This document shows, in pieces, positions 1 through 10,397 of a stretch of DNA of 64,000 nucleotides. Below the pieces are notes generated by a model. The model saw only the letters and a list, made by a program, of their open reading frames with translations, did not search any database and was not told the DNA's origin. Position 1 is the stretch's first letter. The number at the start of each line of letters is the position of its first letter. This DNA is from Gnetum montanum (lineage: Eukaryota; Streptophyta; Gnetopsida; Gnetales; Gnetaceae). Where the stretch lies: contig MNCI01010105.1 of NCBI GenBank assembly GCA_015680685.1, positions 123,558-187,557 of the forward strand. The letters are read 5' to 3'. The position numbers and the translations under genes were made by a program.

Positions 1-344
1 TGCTGGTGGTGGTGTTCACCTTGGAAAACTTCCAGTACTATGTGCTCGGATACAAGGTGTTCGTGCATACCGACCATAGTGCTATTCGATTCCTGATGAA
101 CAAATCAACGGTGAGCCCCCGCATCATTCGATGGCTGGTGATTCTTCAGGAGTTTGATCTCACCATTGTAGATCAGAAGAGGACCGAGAATGTAGTGGCT
201 AATCACTTGTCTCAGTTACGATGGGATGACACAGAAGAGGAGAAGCCCCTCTTTGACCAATTTCCAGATAAACTCCTCTTTGCAGGTGCAGTTGATCCGC
301 AAGTGCCCAAGGAGTTCCTTTGGTTCAATTGCATCCTCACCTAA
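1..344 (+). pseudogene. RNase H C-terminal part of an Athila-like pol
   Basis: This is the end of a Ty3/gypsy RNase H domain, which degrades the RNA strand of the RNA/DNA hybrid during reverse transcription. The frame starts at position 6 and enters from outside the window. HTDHSAIRFLMNK followed by SPRIIRWLVILQEFDL and NVVANHLSQL is the usual last RNase H block plus tether in this superfamily. ATH-1 (50640-51290, - strand) has a very similar stretch (MDHNAIHFLMNK), so both belong to one lineage. The frame closes at 344, upstream of a degraded integrase zinc-finger region. The true N-terminal part of the polyprotein lies to the left of the window. Confidence 0.85.
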
Positions 345-419
345 CTCACAACCCAAGAGTTGCCAAAGAAGTGGAACCATCGGCAAAAACAGTAGTTTCT
401 GCATAAGTTCAAGCGTTTC

Positions 420-1545
420 ATGGAAATCAATGGCCACCTTTACAACGTGTGCGCAGATGGCCTGGTTCGATGGTGTGTCCCTAATGACGATACACTACGC
501 GTCCTCCAAAATGCTCACGAGGGCCCTTGCAGGGGCCACTATGCTGGACGCCACATAGCCATTAAGATGCGCAGAATATTACTAACCCACGATTTTCAGG
601 GATGCACAATGGTTTGCCCATTCCTGCGAATAATGCCAAAAAGATTGTGGGATGTCGGCATAGTTGGAGGGACCTCAACAGTGGATCTAGCCACTGGAGC
701 CCTTCGACATCTGGGGCAATGACTTCATGGGACCCATCACTCCCTTGTCAAATGAAAAGGTATACATCATCATAGTTGTGGACTATTGTACAAAGTGGGT
801 AGAAGCAGTAGCCGTCGTCGATTATTCTTCCAATACCACCACACAATTTGTCCAAAAAATAATCATCAATAGGTTTGGAGTGCCATGTGCACTCATTTCT
901 GATAATGGAACTCATTTTACAGGTGTCACTTTTCGGAAACTCATGCAACACTTCGGGGTCACACATAAATTTACAACACCCTATCACCCCCAAGCCAACA
1001 AGCAGGCCGAAGTCACCAATAGGGAGATCACTAAGATCCTTATCCAAACCATCAACAAATACAGGAGGGATTGGAGTACTAAACTTAACAATGCCCTATG
1101 AGCCTATCGCTTCACTTGAAAACTTCTTGTAGGGTACTCTCCTTATGAGTTAGTGTATAGAAAGTTACCAACACTTCCAATTCAGGCCGAACTCCACACA
1201 CTATCCACCACCAGTGACTTAGGCCTTAACCTCTCACTAGCACAATGCGAATGACTTATCAATTTAAGTGTGCTAGATGAGAAATGATTAGTGGCCCTAT
1301 CTTCAAATAAGATCCACAAGGCCTACAACAAAAAACAATATGATCTTAGGATTTAGAAGGTCACATTTAGACATGGAGACAAAGTGTTGTATTGAAAACC
1401 CTCACATGTATCTCAACTGACCAAGTTTCAAACACTGTGGAAGGGACCTTACATTGTGTTCTGGGGCCTTGCTTATCCACAAACCTAAGGACCCCACCAG
1501 AACGTAGCTGGTCAACCGCCAACAACTGAACCCTTTCCGTGAAGT
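420..1545 (+). pseudogene. Integrase of the Athila-like element (degraded)
   Basis: Retroviral-type integrase, which inserts the cDNA into the genome. 420-700 is the decayed N-terminal zinc-binding region. 727-1101 is an open core: VVDYCTKW carries the first Asp, ISDNGTHF the second, and QAEVTNREI the Glu, so the DD35E triad is intact. After a TGA at about 1101 the frame continues with stops through a C-terminal module (GDKVLY, then LWKGPYIVF at about 1435-1470) to about 1545. Several stops look like C-to-T products of CAA, CAG or CGA codons. ATH-1 has the homologous domain, with its second Asp changed. The copy cannot make a full protein. Confidence 0.85.
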
Positions 1546-2026
1546 CCACTCAACCAGTGCAACCACCTCGTCATCACCAGGACAACCTTGCTCCATTTTT
1601 CGCGTCTCCTCCTTTCCACCCAATCGTGGGGGAGATCGTCATCCCTACTAATCCATTCCACTACAGCCCTCACTATTTTGTAAATTTTTTCCTTTCTTTA
1701 ATTATTTTCCATTTCTTTTTGTGTGTTTCATTTTCACGTAATTGCTAATACGTCATCTTAATATCTTCAGATGTCTGGCGCGGATGGTTTTTGTTGCAAT
1801 GGGTTATGTACACTAGTCCACCTAGTTGTCTATCTCCCGCCCTCGCATGGTTGTCGTTGGACTTTACGTCTATTTTTAGCTCATAACATCGGCAGTGAGT
1901 CCACATCATCCACCCATTCACCCACTTCATGGTTTTTCCTCTATTACAAACATGCAACCCCTTCACTTAAAAACATTGTAATTAATGTGTGACTTGTGTA
2001 GTTCCCAAACTTGGGGATGACCCAAT

Positions 2027-2052
2027 GGTTTGAATCGGGTGTGACTTCAAGG
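2027..2052 (+). other. Conserved 3' noncoding motif of the Athila-like family
   Basis: The core GGGTGTGACTTCAAGG recurs downstream of the coding region in ATH-1 (reverse complement, 48697-48722 and 48759-48784) and, with one change, in TRG-2 (63831-63855). It lies about 480 bases past the integrase end here and about 500 past it in ATH-1. The neighbouring coding DNA is full of stops while this stays readable, which suggests a cis-acting role in the live element. Confidence 0.6.
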
Positions 2053-2163
2053 GGAATGCAACATTCGTCGTTCTTTCCTGTCCCCTGGGTTGCTGATGTG
2101 TCCTTACGGATTTCCTACCGCTCCATGTTCTTCTCTCAAAGGAAGCTTTTAGGCAGTTCAACC

Positions 2164-2341
2164 TTGCATGGTATGGTCCTCACTAAAAAATTCAAAAAAA
2201 AAAATAAACATGAGGATTCAAAGCACACCCCTTAGTCGAATGCATGCAAACACGCATGGGTCTTTGCATGGTGTGGTTCCCCCGGAAAGGAAACAAAATA
2301 ATCATGACATCACTATGTGGGAATTCAATGCACACCCCTTA
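2164..2341 (+). repeat. Imperfect direct duplication, offset about 100 bp
   Basis: Both units start with TTGCATGGTRTGGTYCC (2164 and 2264) and end with GCACACCCCTTA (2223-2234 and 2330-2341). The first block of unit 2, with upstream GTCT, recurs in reverse complement in the 3' noncoding region of ATH-1 (about 48573-48595). Confidence 0.7.
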
Positions 2342-3125
2342 AACTGCCTCTCACGGGCCACAAGCACTAATTATGGGACTTTCTTCATCCCCTCTAACTT
2401 AGTCCCGTTTAACTTCCTTCCTCTCACGTTTGTTGGAGTGGTGGCTCTCTATGGGTGCATCCCTGCTTCCTGCAAGAATGGCCAAGGCTTCGTCTATTGC
2501 TGCAATGTCACTAAATGCAGATGATTTTGGGTCTGCACTCAGGAAAGGTTCTACCGGGTCACTTAACCACAACTGCACATGGGGTTTCATGTGATCGATG
2601 ATCAGAATTCTATTTCCTCTCTCTCTCTTCACCCAATTCTCTCCGTAACTTACCTCACTGCATATATTATGTTGCAAAAGTTCATCTTGGTTTCCATGGG
2701 CTTCTCATGCCTCGGTGGGATCTCTTGGGTAGGAATATTAACTCGCGAACACCATTTCTTGGCCTCGGGGCCCACGGACCCCAGTGTTGAAGATATTTGG
2801 GGGCTACTACGGCTATTTCCTACTATGGGGAGAACCCACCCGCATATTCTTGGTCCCGCTTATTATGTCTCCCATCCTTTGGATTTTGAGGCTAATTATT
2901 TTCAGGGTTCCATTGCTCGATTTATTCCCCGCAGAGTTCTTTTGAATCTCGTTCTCTTATTTTTGACTCTTTTTCGAGCCCTGATTTCCCTCCTCCTGTC
3001 CTCAGCCATGTCCAGGCCTCTCACATGCTTCAACCACCCCGATTTGGCTTTTCAAATTCATCATTTTGGGCTTTTTCCAAGTTGGTCAATGCTGGTCAAC
3101 ACTGGTCAACGGGTACACACCCCTG

Positions 3126-3147
3126 CGTATATGGGGCCCCATATACG
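3126..3147. repeat. Perfect 22-bp palindrome upstream of a TATA box
   Basis: The half-site is CGTATATGGGG, followed directly by its reverse complement with no spacer. The right arm continues into TACGTAGCCCC, which is repeated about 20 bp downstream. The palindrome sits about 47 bp upstream of TATATATA at 3194. It resembles the TATACGCTGG palindromes in the TAT-A LTR. Confidence 0.85.
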
Positions 3148-3193
3148 TAGCCCCCTGCGTATACGTAGCCCCATCGACACAACACCTAATCCC

Positions 3194-3201
3194 TATATAT
3201 A
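3194..3201 (+). promoter_or_regulatory. Candidate TATA box (TATATATA)
   Basis: CCTATATATAGG lies about 400 bp upstream of the ATG at 3595, with a clean candidate 5'-UTR intron in between. It may be the promoter of the gene at 3595 or an LTR promoter whose borders are lost. Confidence 0.5.
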
Positions 3202-3345
3202 GGATCACTGCGCTTCACCTTTTCATTATTTAGGATCCAAATTGAAGGGAGATTTTGCCATTTTTTCTGCCTAACCCTTCCCAACGCACCTACATTCCAT
3301 CGCGTGTCCGCATCGACCAATCCTTGCCCTTTTAAGCAACCGAAG

Positions 3346-3594
3346 GTATGCTCTCAGTCGTGGGGGGTGATGCCTAAGTGTAATTAATTAATTGATTAAT
3401 TAGTTAATTGATTACGAAAACAACCATTTAAACTTCAACTTATTTTTTTTTGGCTCTAACCCATAAATTAACACTCTGGAAGACTTAAAGGAATGCCTGT
3501 GCCAACATCATAACTTAGTCTAACTAATAAGGTGTATAAGGACCATCTTGGGCAACTTATGCTTAGTCTAATTGGTGGTTATGTTTGATTGCAG
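3346..3594 (+). other. Candidate 5'-UTR intron
   Basis: The donor CGAAG/GTATGC is at 3346. The acceptor TTTGATTGCAG ends at 3594, exactly against ATGGCACCC. The 249-bp interval is T-rich and has no coding sense. The exact fit of acceptor to start codon is the main support. Confidence 0.5.
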
Positions 3595-4848
3595 ATGGCA
3601 CCCAAACCAAGGCACCCAAGGGGCGAAGGACCATCACAACCAAAGGACAAGCACACATGCATGGGAAGGGGATGAGGAGTGCAACAACCAAAGCACGCAG
3701 AAGGCTCTCATGCAACTGGGCCTCTCTGCGAAGGACCTGACATGGAATTTGTCCATCAAATTCTCGTAGAGGAGATTCCCAGTGAGCAATCGCAAGGGGA
3801 TGAGATAGCTGGGATAGCACCACGGCTTGAGATCACCCTAACCCAAGCCTGCCTTGATGCTATCATGCCACGCGAGGTGCAACGAATGGTCCTCCAAGAG
3901 CTAAACTTTGGACTATTCCTCGAGAATGCGCCAGAAGAAGTGAGGCTCCAACTGCAAAACTCTCCAATGTGGCCAATTATCACAACCAGTGGTGAATGAT
4001 ACTTAGGAGAGACTTATCTCTTTTGGACGAATCGACAACCAGGGTCTAGAGTAAGAATCAAAGACATTTATGTCTCTTACTCTTCGGAGGCAATAACGTA
4101 GGCTCTGGGATTGCCCGAGATTGGGGCAAATGTGATGGAAATTCCAAAGCAAGCCGATCAAGAGGTAAAAGCGGAATGGAGCAAACGGTGCTACCGGGTA
4201 GAGCCCAAGGAATTCGGCTCTCTAACCACGACGAAGAGAGGTGTACTCAAAGATCACGTCTTACCACTTGAACCCAACGGTAAAACCTAGTAAAATCATA
4301 GCTTTCTCTGCCTGTGCGTGTGCCATTGAGTGCAAAATTCCCAATGAGTCTTCCACAACTGTTGTTCTTGGAGATTGAAAAGAGGTTCGCTAAGAGCGAA
4401 CGTGGAAGACGAGCTTTCCCCTTTCCCTACCTAATCCGAAAATTGTGCAAACGGGTAGGGATAGCACGGTATTCCAATGTTGTAATCCGGCACGCCCCAA
4501 TTGCCTCTTCGCAGGAAATGATAAAAGATAAAACTCCTGCAATGTAATCCAGCATGCCCCAATTGCCTCTTGGCCGATCTAGAGGTAAAGGCGGAATAGA
4601 CCAAACGATGCTACGGGGTAGAGTGCAAGGAATTCAACTCTCTGACCATGATGAAGAGGGGTGTACTCAAAGATCACGTCTTACCACTTGAACCCAACAG
4701 TAAGACCTAGTAAAATCACAGCCTTCTTCGCCTGTGCGTGTGCCGTTGAGTGGGAAATTCCCAATGAGTCTTCCATAGTTGTTGTTCTTAGAGATTGAAA
4801 AGAGGTTCGCTAACAGCGAACGTGGAAGACGAGCTTTCCCCTTTCCCT
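3595..4848 (+). pseudogene. Plant transposon-type protein (PF20167-like), degraded
   Basis: One frame runs from the ATG at 3595 to about 4290 with only three in-frame stops (one each near 3673, 3997 and 4096), then shifts frame to 4314-4547. The order of features (SRVRIKDIYVSYSS, GLPEIG, LKDHVLPLEPN, then AFPFPYLIRKLCKRVGI) resembles the 'putative plant transposon protein' domain often found as an extra ORF in Athila-type elements. No biochemical role is established for that family, and the assignment is by eye. A 275-bp part is duplicated exactly 420 bp downstream (4574-4848). The second copy is cut at 4848 by the TAT-A LTR. Confidence 0.5.
4154..4848 (+). repeat. Tandem duplication, 275-bp units 420 bp apart
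   Basis: 4154-4428 and 4574-4848 align with no insertion or deletion, differing by scattered substitutions. A shorter duplication, CCCCAATTGCCTCTT (about 4495 and 4557), lies between them. Unit 2 stops where the TAT-A LTR begins (TGTGAAAACACC), so TAT-A landed in an already duplicated gene fragment. Confidence 0.85.
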
Positions 4849-5099
4849 GTGAAAACACCACAAAATTTTGGCTAGCACTTTCAGACAGAAAATAGAGCTA
4901 AGTCATGATGATCCCTAGCATGACCAAGCTCCAGAGCATCAAAACAGCATCGAATGGAACATAATTGAAAAGGCAAAAGTTCCTCAGGACCCACAGGTGA
5001 CTACATCAGCATTTGGCATCAGGAATCTCAACTCCTTGAGGTAGGACAACTATTGAGCATCATCATTGGCTCCTCAAGATCAAGTTTTGACCTTGAAAT

Positions 5100-5770
5100 G
5101 ATGCATTTTCATGTGTATATGCTAGGTACACCTTACTATACACTGGCCAGTGTATAGCCCAGCGTACACCACCATGAACGGGGTAAATCAGGCACTTTTG
5201 GGCAAGTTTTCAACCTAGAATCGATCCTTAGGACATGGGCAATAATCCTACAAGGTCACAGGCTTCAAAAACTTCAATTTTGGGATTCCAACAAGCCATT
5301 TTCACCTATTTACGCTGAGCACACCTTGGTATACGCTGGCCAACGTATAGCTCAACGTAGACCACCAAAACAAGCCCAAAACTACATTAAAATGAAGTCA
5401 AAATCGGCATCTAGACACCCTCGAGGATCAACAGCGCTCATGCATCAAGGGACAAGCACCAGCGTACAGAGTCAAACATCCAACATGGCAGTTCATGAGG
5501 TGTACATTGAGGTTGACGCTGGCCAACGTATAGCCCAGCTTCAACCCCACAAAGTCCTCCAAAACAGCACCAAATCAGGGCAAAATCGGCTCAAATTCGA
5601 CATACAGCACCCTCAGGAAATGAGCCATGCAAATCTACAGTCAAAATTGGCTTTGGCGATCAAAATTTGGTCCAAAATGCATCATGTATGGTCCATACGC
5701 TAGCCAGCGTATGGAGCGTATAGAGCGTATATGCCAGCGTACACATGCTAGATGCCCAATCTCATACGTT
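5100..5770 (+). repeat. About 185-bp tandem repeat in the U3, with palindromic cores
   Basis: Palindrome centres lie at 5146, 5339, 5522 and 5703 (spacing 193, 183, 181). The first is a perfect 22-bp palindrome (half-site CTATACACTGG, 5136-5157). The others are near-perfect forms of TATACGCTGG and its complement. Flanking sequence also aligns (CATTTTCA before; TATAGCYCARCGTA then ACCACC after; AAAATCGGC and ACCCTC further on). Unit length is near a nucleosome repeat. Position upstream of the TATA box suggests an enhancer-like array. Confidence 0.7.
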
Positions 5771-6087
5771 GAACGTTGTACATGGATGCCAACACACGCC
5801 AGAGCATTTCAAGACACACTACGGCCAAAAATAGTAGGCCAGAGCATGGATCCAGAAACCAGAGACATCATTCTCGTTGTAACATACAAATTCTTTTCTA
5901 AATTTTAAGTTTTTTGAGCATTCCAAGCCTATACTCTGGGCGTTCATACGCCAGCGTGCACGCTACACACTGTACAGTTGTAACGTATCCTTCACTTGGT
6001 CAACACACCACCTGTCTCCCAATCTGAATTTGTCTCACCTCATGGCCACTCATCTCATTCCAGAGCCGAATCTAACGCCCAAGATCT

Positions 6088-6094
6088 TATAAAA
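6088..6094 (+). promoter_or_regulatory. LTR TATA box
   Basis: CTTATAAAAACC lies inside the LTR and is identical at 17843-17850 in the second LTR copy. It puts the transcription start near 6115-6120 and gives an R-U5 of about 560 bp. Confidence 0.6.
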
Positions 6095-6686
6095 ACCTTA
6101 ATTTTTCACTAAATAGGAAGAGGGGGGAGAGAGGGGGTTCGCAATTTTTACAAACAAACACAAAAACTGGAATCTGGGACACTTAGCAAATCTGGGCATC
6201 AACCTTTGTACGTTGGGCATCAGACTTGGACGCTGCATTTCCCTGCAACCAAAAACCTGTATCTTCCAGCACCCATCATCATCCACCAAGGCTAAACGTC
6301 CACTTTGTGATCAATCCACAACTGCGTTCTCACTGGTGCACACTGTAATCATTTTTCAATACAAAAAAGTTTACATTTTGCCCAAATTTATTGTAGTTTT
6401 CTTTTTTTTTTCAGTTTATGTTTACATTCCCGTTTACGTTATTGTGCCTGTTTACGTTACGATTTACGTTTAATGTGCATCGTTTATGTATAACCCAACG
6501 CATTGCAAAGTGCGTACGTTGGGGAAGTCCTCGTTTGATCCACGTGTGGACCATTTAAGATACTCTGCCTTCGTCCATTCCAGCTTGTCCTCAAGTAAAG
6601 GTAGGGTCTTCTGTATTTCTTCCAAGGATCTCTCGGTGTTTGTTACATTCCAGCTTTGCACTGACGATTTCGGACGGTACAGAAAA

Positions 6687-6703
6687 TGGCGCTAGAAGGA
6701 GGG
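6687..6703 (+). other. Primer binding site of TAT-A
   Basis: TGGCGCTAGAAGGAGGG begins with the TGG complementary to a tRNA CCA end and lies 5 bases after the LTR terminus. The third LTR copy has the same arrangement with TGGCACTAGAAGGA (22366). I cannot assign the tRNA with certainty. It differs from the TGGCGCCATTGCC type of TRG-1 and ATH-1. Confidence 0.65.
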
Positions 6704-6715
6704 TCGTTTTCTCCT

Positions 6716-6847
6716 AGATCTACATCTTGCCATCTTAGATCTACCCTCTGTGACTGCAAATCTACATCCTATGACTGCAAATCTAAGTCCCATTCCACTA
6801 GATCTATGCTCAAACATTGCAGATCTATGGTTTGCTCTCTCAGATCT
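6716..6847 (+). repeat. 21-bp AGATCT array in the gag leader (7 units)
   Basis: AGATCT or AAATCT occurs at 6716, 6737, 6758, 6779, 6800, 6821 and 6842, exactly every 21 bp. Bases between are poorly conserved (TGACTGC, CATCTT). The same array precedes the antisense gene (16810-17084 and 24195-24485). Confidence 0.9.
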
Positions 6848-6859
6848 GCGCCACATCCA

Positions 6860-7242
6860 GCATTCATATGCTATTCACCTGTATACGCTGCATCTTTACT
6901 GTTTTGTTTTGGCCAAAATTTCAATTTTTATAGTATACATTATAGTTCACCTCCCCTGTTGGCGTTTACACTTGCATTATATCTTGTTTATCAACTGTAT
7001 ACGTTGTGCATAGTTGGTGGACGCTGTGACCCCTGCTCATACGCTGCCACCACTATGTATACACTGAGTGTAGTGTATACGTTGCCTCTTATACGTTGCC
7101 ACCTATATGATGTTCCAACACTTAGCAAAATTTTCTCCCATTTACGCTGTATACACTGACAACACTTAGAAAATTCTTTGCTTCCTATCCAACACTTACA
7201 CAAATTTTTTTAGTTTACGTTGCCATACTTAAAGCACTTAAA
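6860..7242 (+). other. gag leader rich in TATACGCTG words
   Basis: No gene. GTATACGCTG, TATACGTTG and similar words recur with irregular spacing up to the gag ATG at 7243, as they do in the U3 and in intron 1 of the antisense gene. The short phrase AACACTTA followed by AAATTTTCT recurs at about 7110-7200 and 15960-16050. Confidence 0.6.
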
Positions 7243-10200
7243 ATGGACCCTATGAACACCAATACTTCCGCTCTCCCCATCTCTGACTCCAGCGCATCAG
7301 TCTTATACCTTGTGACCACCATCGGACCCATAGTGACTCATGGTGAGGTCAACCCTCAGGGGCCACCTCGTCGGTCACTAAGACTGCAAGGCCATGACCC
7401 CTCATTCACCACTTTGACCCCCGAGCAATACAACTTCATATGTGTCAAGATCCAAGCGAGCTTACCCGTTGATCAAACGAAACTTGATGTGAAAAGATAG
7501 TATGAAGTCATCAACAAGGGAGGTCATGAATTCATCCCTGCCCCCTATGACATCATCCCACTCTCGGAATTTCACCACAAACTCATCGCCCAGCTCCTTT
7601 TGGCAAGGAGCCAACCCCCATCACATCCCATTATAAATCCTCAACTGAAGGATGAGGAGGAGGATTTTGCTGCACAATCCGAACACGGAGGGTCATACCA
7701 CATACCCAGCCCTAATTCCCGATTCAATCCATTGCTCCACCCCTACTTAGGGAAAACCATGCCACTCCACGAAACTACCGCCACCCAGGCCCCTGTTTCT
7801 CAACAGGAAGCCTCAACCTCCACTTCCGCCTTTCTCTCTGCAGGCAACCCGTCTGCCTCCATTCTTCCTCCCATTAGGACATCACCCTCGCTCTCTCATA
7901 TGCAACCTCCACCATCGCCAACTCAAACCTCCACCGCATCCATATTTGGACATCAAGTAATAGCGATGCCTTCCATTATGCATGCCTCCACGTCAACCCA
8001 TTTTGTCCCAAGAGTGCAGGTCCACACCACTCCTTCACCTCCTCCCGTCCAAACGAAATCGTCCCCTCACAACCAATAGTTGGGCAATGGCCCATTCCAA
8101 TGCCCCAGTTACAGCAGCCTGTTCCATAGCCCATGGTTGGCCAATGGCCCGCCCTCGTCGCTCAACAACTGCAACAACTACAATAACAACAACAACCTAT
8201 ACCTTATGGCATGCCATCCATAACAGTACCTACTGTAAATATTCCACAGGTGCAACCCCCAACCACTCAACTCTCTTCCTTCCCACCTATTACAAAACAA
8301 TCTAACGTATACGTTGTACAGCCTAATCAACCTATCGTTTCACTGAGTGCCCAAGACTGGGCCAAAACTAGAAAAATGATGCAAGAACTAACAGATGAGG
8401 TGAAACGTCTCAAGGTCGCTAACAACAAAGAGCTCAAAGTACTAGATTTTTACTTAGATGATCTGATTAGCTCTTCGGTTCCACCCTTGACATTACCCAA
8501 AGCAGTTTCCTTACCCACCCTAACAAAATATAATGGGGAAGGAGACCCCAATGCCCACTTAGTTACATTTAGGTTAGAGTGCTTGTTGCTTTAGGCCTGG
8601 CCACATGCAATCTTGCGAGTGTTTGCCATGTCTCTCACTGGTAGAGCACTAGACTGGTACCGAGCATTGCCTTATAATTCCATATCCTCTTTGGAGGATT
8701 TATTACATCAGTTCGTTACCAGATTCAAATATAATCTCAAACCCGAAGCAACATTGGACAGTTTAATACAAGTAAAACAAGCACCCCTAGAACCTGTCCA
8801 AAAATTTATTCAAAGATGGAGTGCTGCGTTAAACAAACTTCATGAACCAATCCCTGAAACATACTTACTCACCATCCTAAAGGGAGCCGTAAATGATTTC
8901 GTGAAATCTAAATTGTACTATTTAAACACGCACACTCTAAGCCAAGCTTTCATGCAAATAAAGAACATAAAATAGGCTGCACAGAACAGCCATGACCTCG
9001 CCTACTCAACCTTCAAGAATCAACATACTAAAAAAGATAAAGAGAAGGCTAAGGCAACTATAGCAGCAGTAGCAGAAACTCAACATACTAACGTGGGATA
9101 GCCAGGTAAACCACCTACTGCCCCTGTCAACTACGAAAGAACTGCTCCTGCATACACACCTGAACCATCCTCATCACAAACTGCTACTGTGGGTCCTACG
9201 TGAACCTTTGAAAGAAAAGACCCCTCTCAATACACACCCCTGCCCATGAAGCCTTCACAACTCTTTGATCAACTCTTAAAGGCTGGGGTGATGAAACATA
9301 AGCAGATGTCTCCTACGGTGGCCCAAAAACATGACCGATTCTGTGAATTGGTCAAAAATATGAGCTTGGCTACATCAAACAAGCTTCCTGTTCCAAGAGG
9401 CTTTAAGCTAGATCAGTTTTGTGAATACCATCAATGTAACGGACATGGTACCAATTTTTGTTTCGCCCTAAAACAAGATATACAACGCATGATCGATAGG
9501 GGTGAAATAACATTTGATGAATCCAACCCGGTTAAACCACAAAACCAATCTATGGACGTATATAAAGATCCCCTTAACACTAAGGAAGCTCCATATGTAA
9601 TTAACACAATCCACGTAGGAAATGACCAACAAAAACCAAGAAGACCCTTTGTAGTTCATGTTCCTCTTATAGCTTCAACATCATCATCACAACCATCATA
9701 CCCCACTTACAACCCACCTACACCCCAAAAACTGTTCGTCATCCATGTACCTCTTGTTAACACAACCGCAAGTGTGCAACCACCTTCCCATCCCACTCCC
9801 TATGTGGTCCGGGTGCCACCCACGGTTGCAACCACAGAGGTACAACCTCAAAATCGACCCACTCCCTACGTAGTCTGGGTACCCAAACACCTTGATCTTC
9901 AACCTCCCACCCCACAAACCCAAACTAAATTGACATCGTATGTTGTCAAGGTGCCCAAACATCCTGACACACCACCACCTCCTACCATTCACCAGCAAAC
10001 CAAACCCACTCCATTCGTAGTCCAGGTTCCAAAACAACCTAACGTTCAAAAGCCAACCATTTCTCCACGACCTTCACGAGAACGCCTCGCTGACAAGCTC
10101 ACAAGGGAACGCTTGGAGAAAGAACGTCAACGTCTTGAATTGGGACCGCCAAAACCCACTCCCCTCAATGTTGTACCCATGGCTCAAACACTGAATGAGC

Positions 10201-10397
10201 CAAGAATGAGTTATAAAGGAAAACCATCAGACATGTCAGATACATTAAAATCAATAGTTGCAGTAGATCCTACGAAGACTACTCCACATGAATTACAACT
10301 ATTGGGTCCCATGGACCAAGTTGCTACTAACAAAACTATACCCAATAGTAAAGACTTGGCCACAGTCCTAACGCAAGTCACACAAGCGCTCAAATAG
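7243..10397 (+). pseudogene. gag: Gag of TAT-A, with proline-rich linker (degraded)
   Basis: Capsid-type structural protein that packages element RNA. The start ATG at 7243 (MDPMNTNTS) is the first after the leader. The frame runs to about 8080, shifts once, and then continues to 10397 with stops at about 8592, 8973, 9100, 9201 and 10395. An N-terminal Pro/Ser/Gln-rich region is followed by the retrotransposon gag core (LTKYNGEGDPNAHL at about 8520, GRALDWYRALP at about 8640, LEDLLHQFVTRFKYNL), then a zinc-finger-like FCEYHQCNGHGTNFC near 9420 and a linker with repeated PYVVRVP motifs. The TAT-B copy (18966-21797, - strand) confirms the reading. Disabled by stops and a frameshift. Confidence 0.85.
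9645..10035 (+). repeat. Peptide repeat PYVVxVPK in the gag-protease linker
   Basis: Six spaced copies: PFVVHVPL, LFVIHVPL, PYVVRVPP, PYVVWVPK, SYVVKVPK and PFVVQVPK, separated by 20-25 residues of Pro/Gln/Thr-rich sequence. The TAT-B copy (19531-19895, - strand) keeps them. The regular hydrophobic-plus-basic motif in a disordered background looks like a repeated short linear binding motif. Confidence 0.85.

Larger units (their letters stand above)
1546..3125 (+). other. 3' noncoding region downstream of pol; no gene seen
   Basis: No supported gene. Open frames here (for example 2579-3202) have no recognisable domain. The stretch holds a conserved 26-nt motif (2027-2052), an imperfect duplication (2164-2341) and, further right, C- and T-rich sequence that may belong to a 3' LTR whose ends I could not fix. 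Confidence 0.5.
4848..6681 (+). repeat. 5' LTR of TAT-A (about 1.83 kb)
   Basis: The left end TGTGAAAACACC abuts the truncated duplication at 4848. The right end ...GGTACA (6681) is followed by GAAAA and a TGG-initial primer binding site. TG...CA ends, a TATA box at 6088 and a PBS fix the orientation. The U3 carries about four units of a 185-bp repeat with palindromic cores. The 3' part from 6031 recurs at 17787-18435, and the part from about 6140 at 21797-22360. The left end rests on one copy only. Confidence 0.65.

Noticed and set aside
2579-3202. 207-residue open frame
   Set aside because: No recognisable domain, no second copy to test conservation, and it overlaps the palindrome and TATA region.
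6031-6681. LTR starting at TGTCTCACC (651 bp)
   Set aside because: The TATA box would be only 57 bp from the start, and the better border is TGTG at 4848, where the older duplication is cut; 6031 probably reflects truncation of the other copies.
6686-7159. Ser/Cys-rich 157-residue frame before gag
   Set aside because: Generated by the 21-bp array (7-codon period) and TATACGCTG words; gag begins at 7243.
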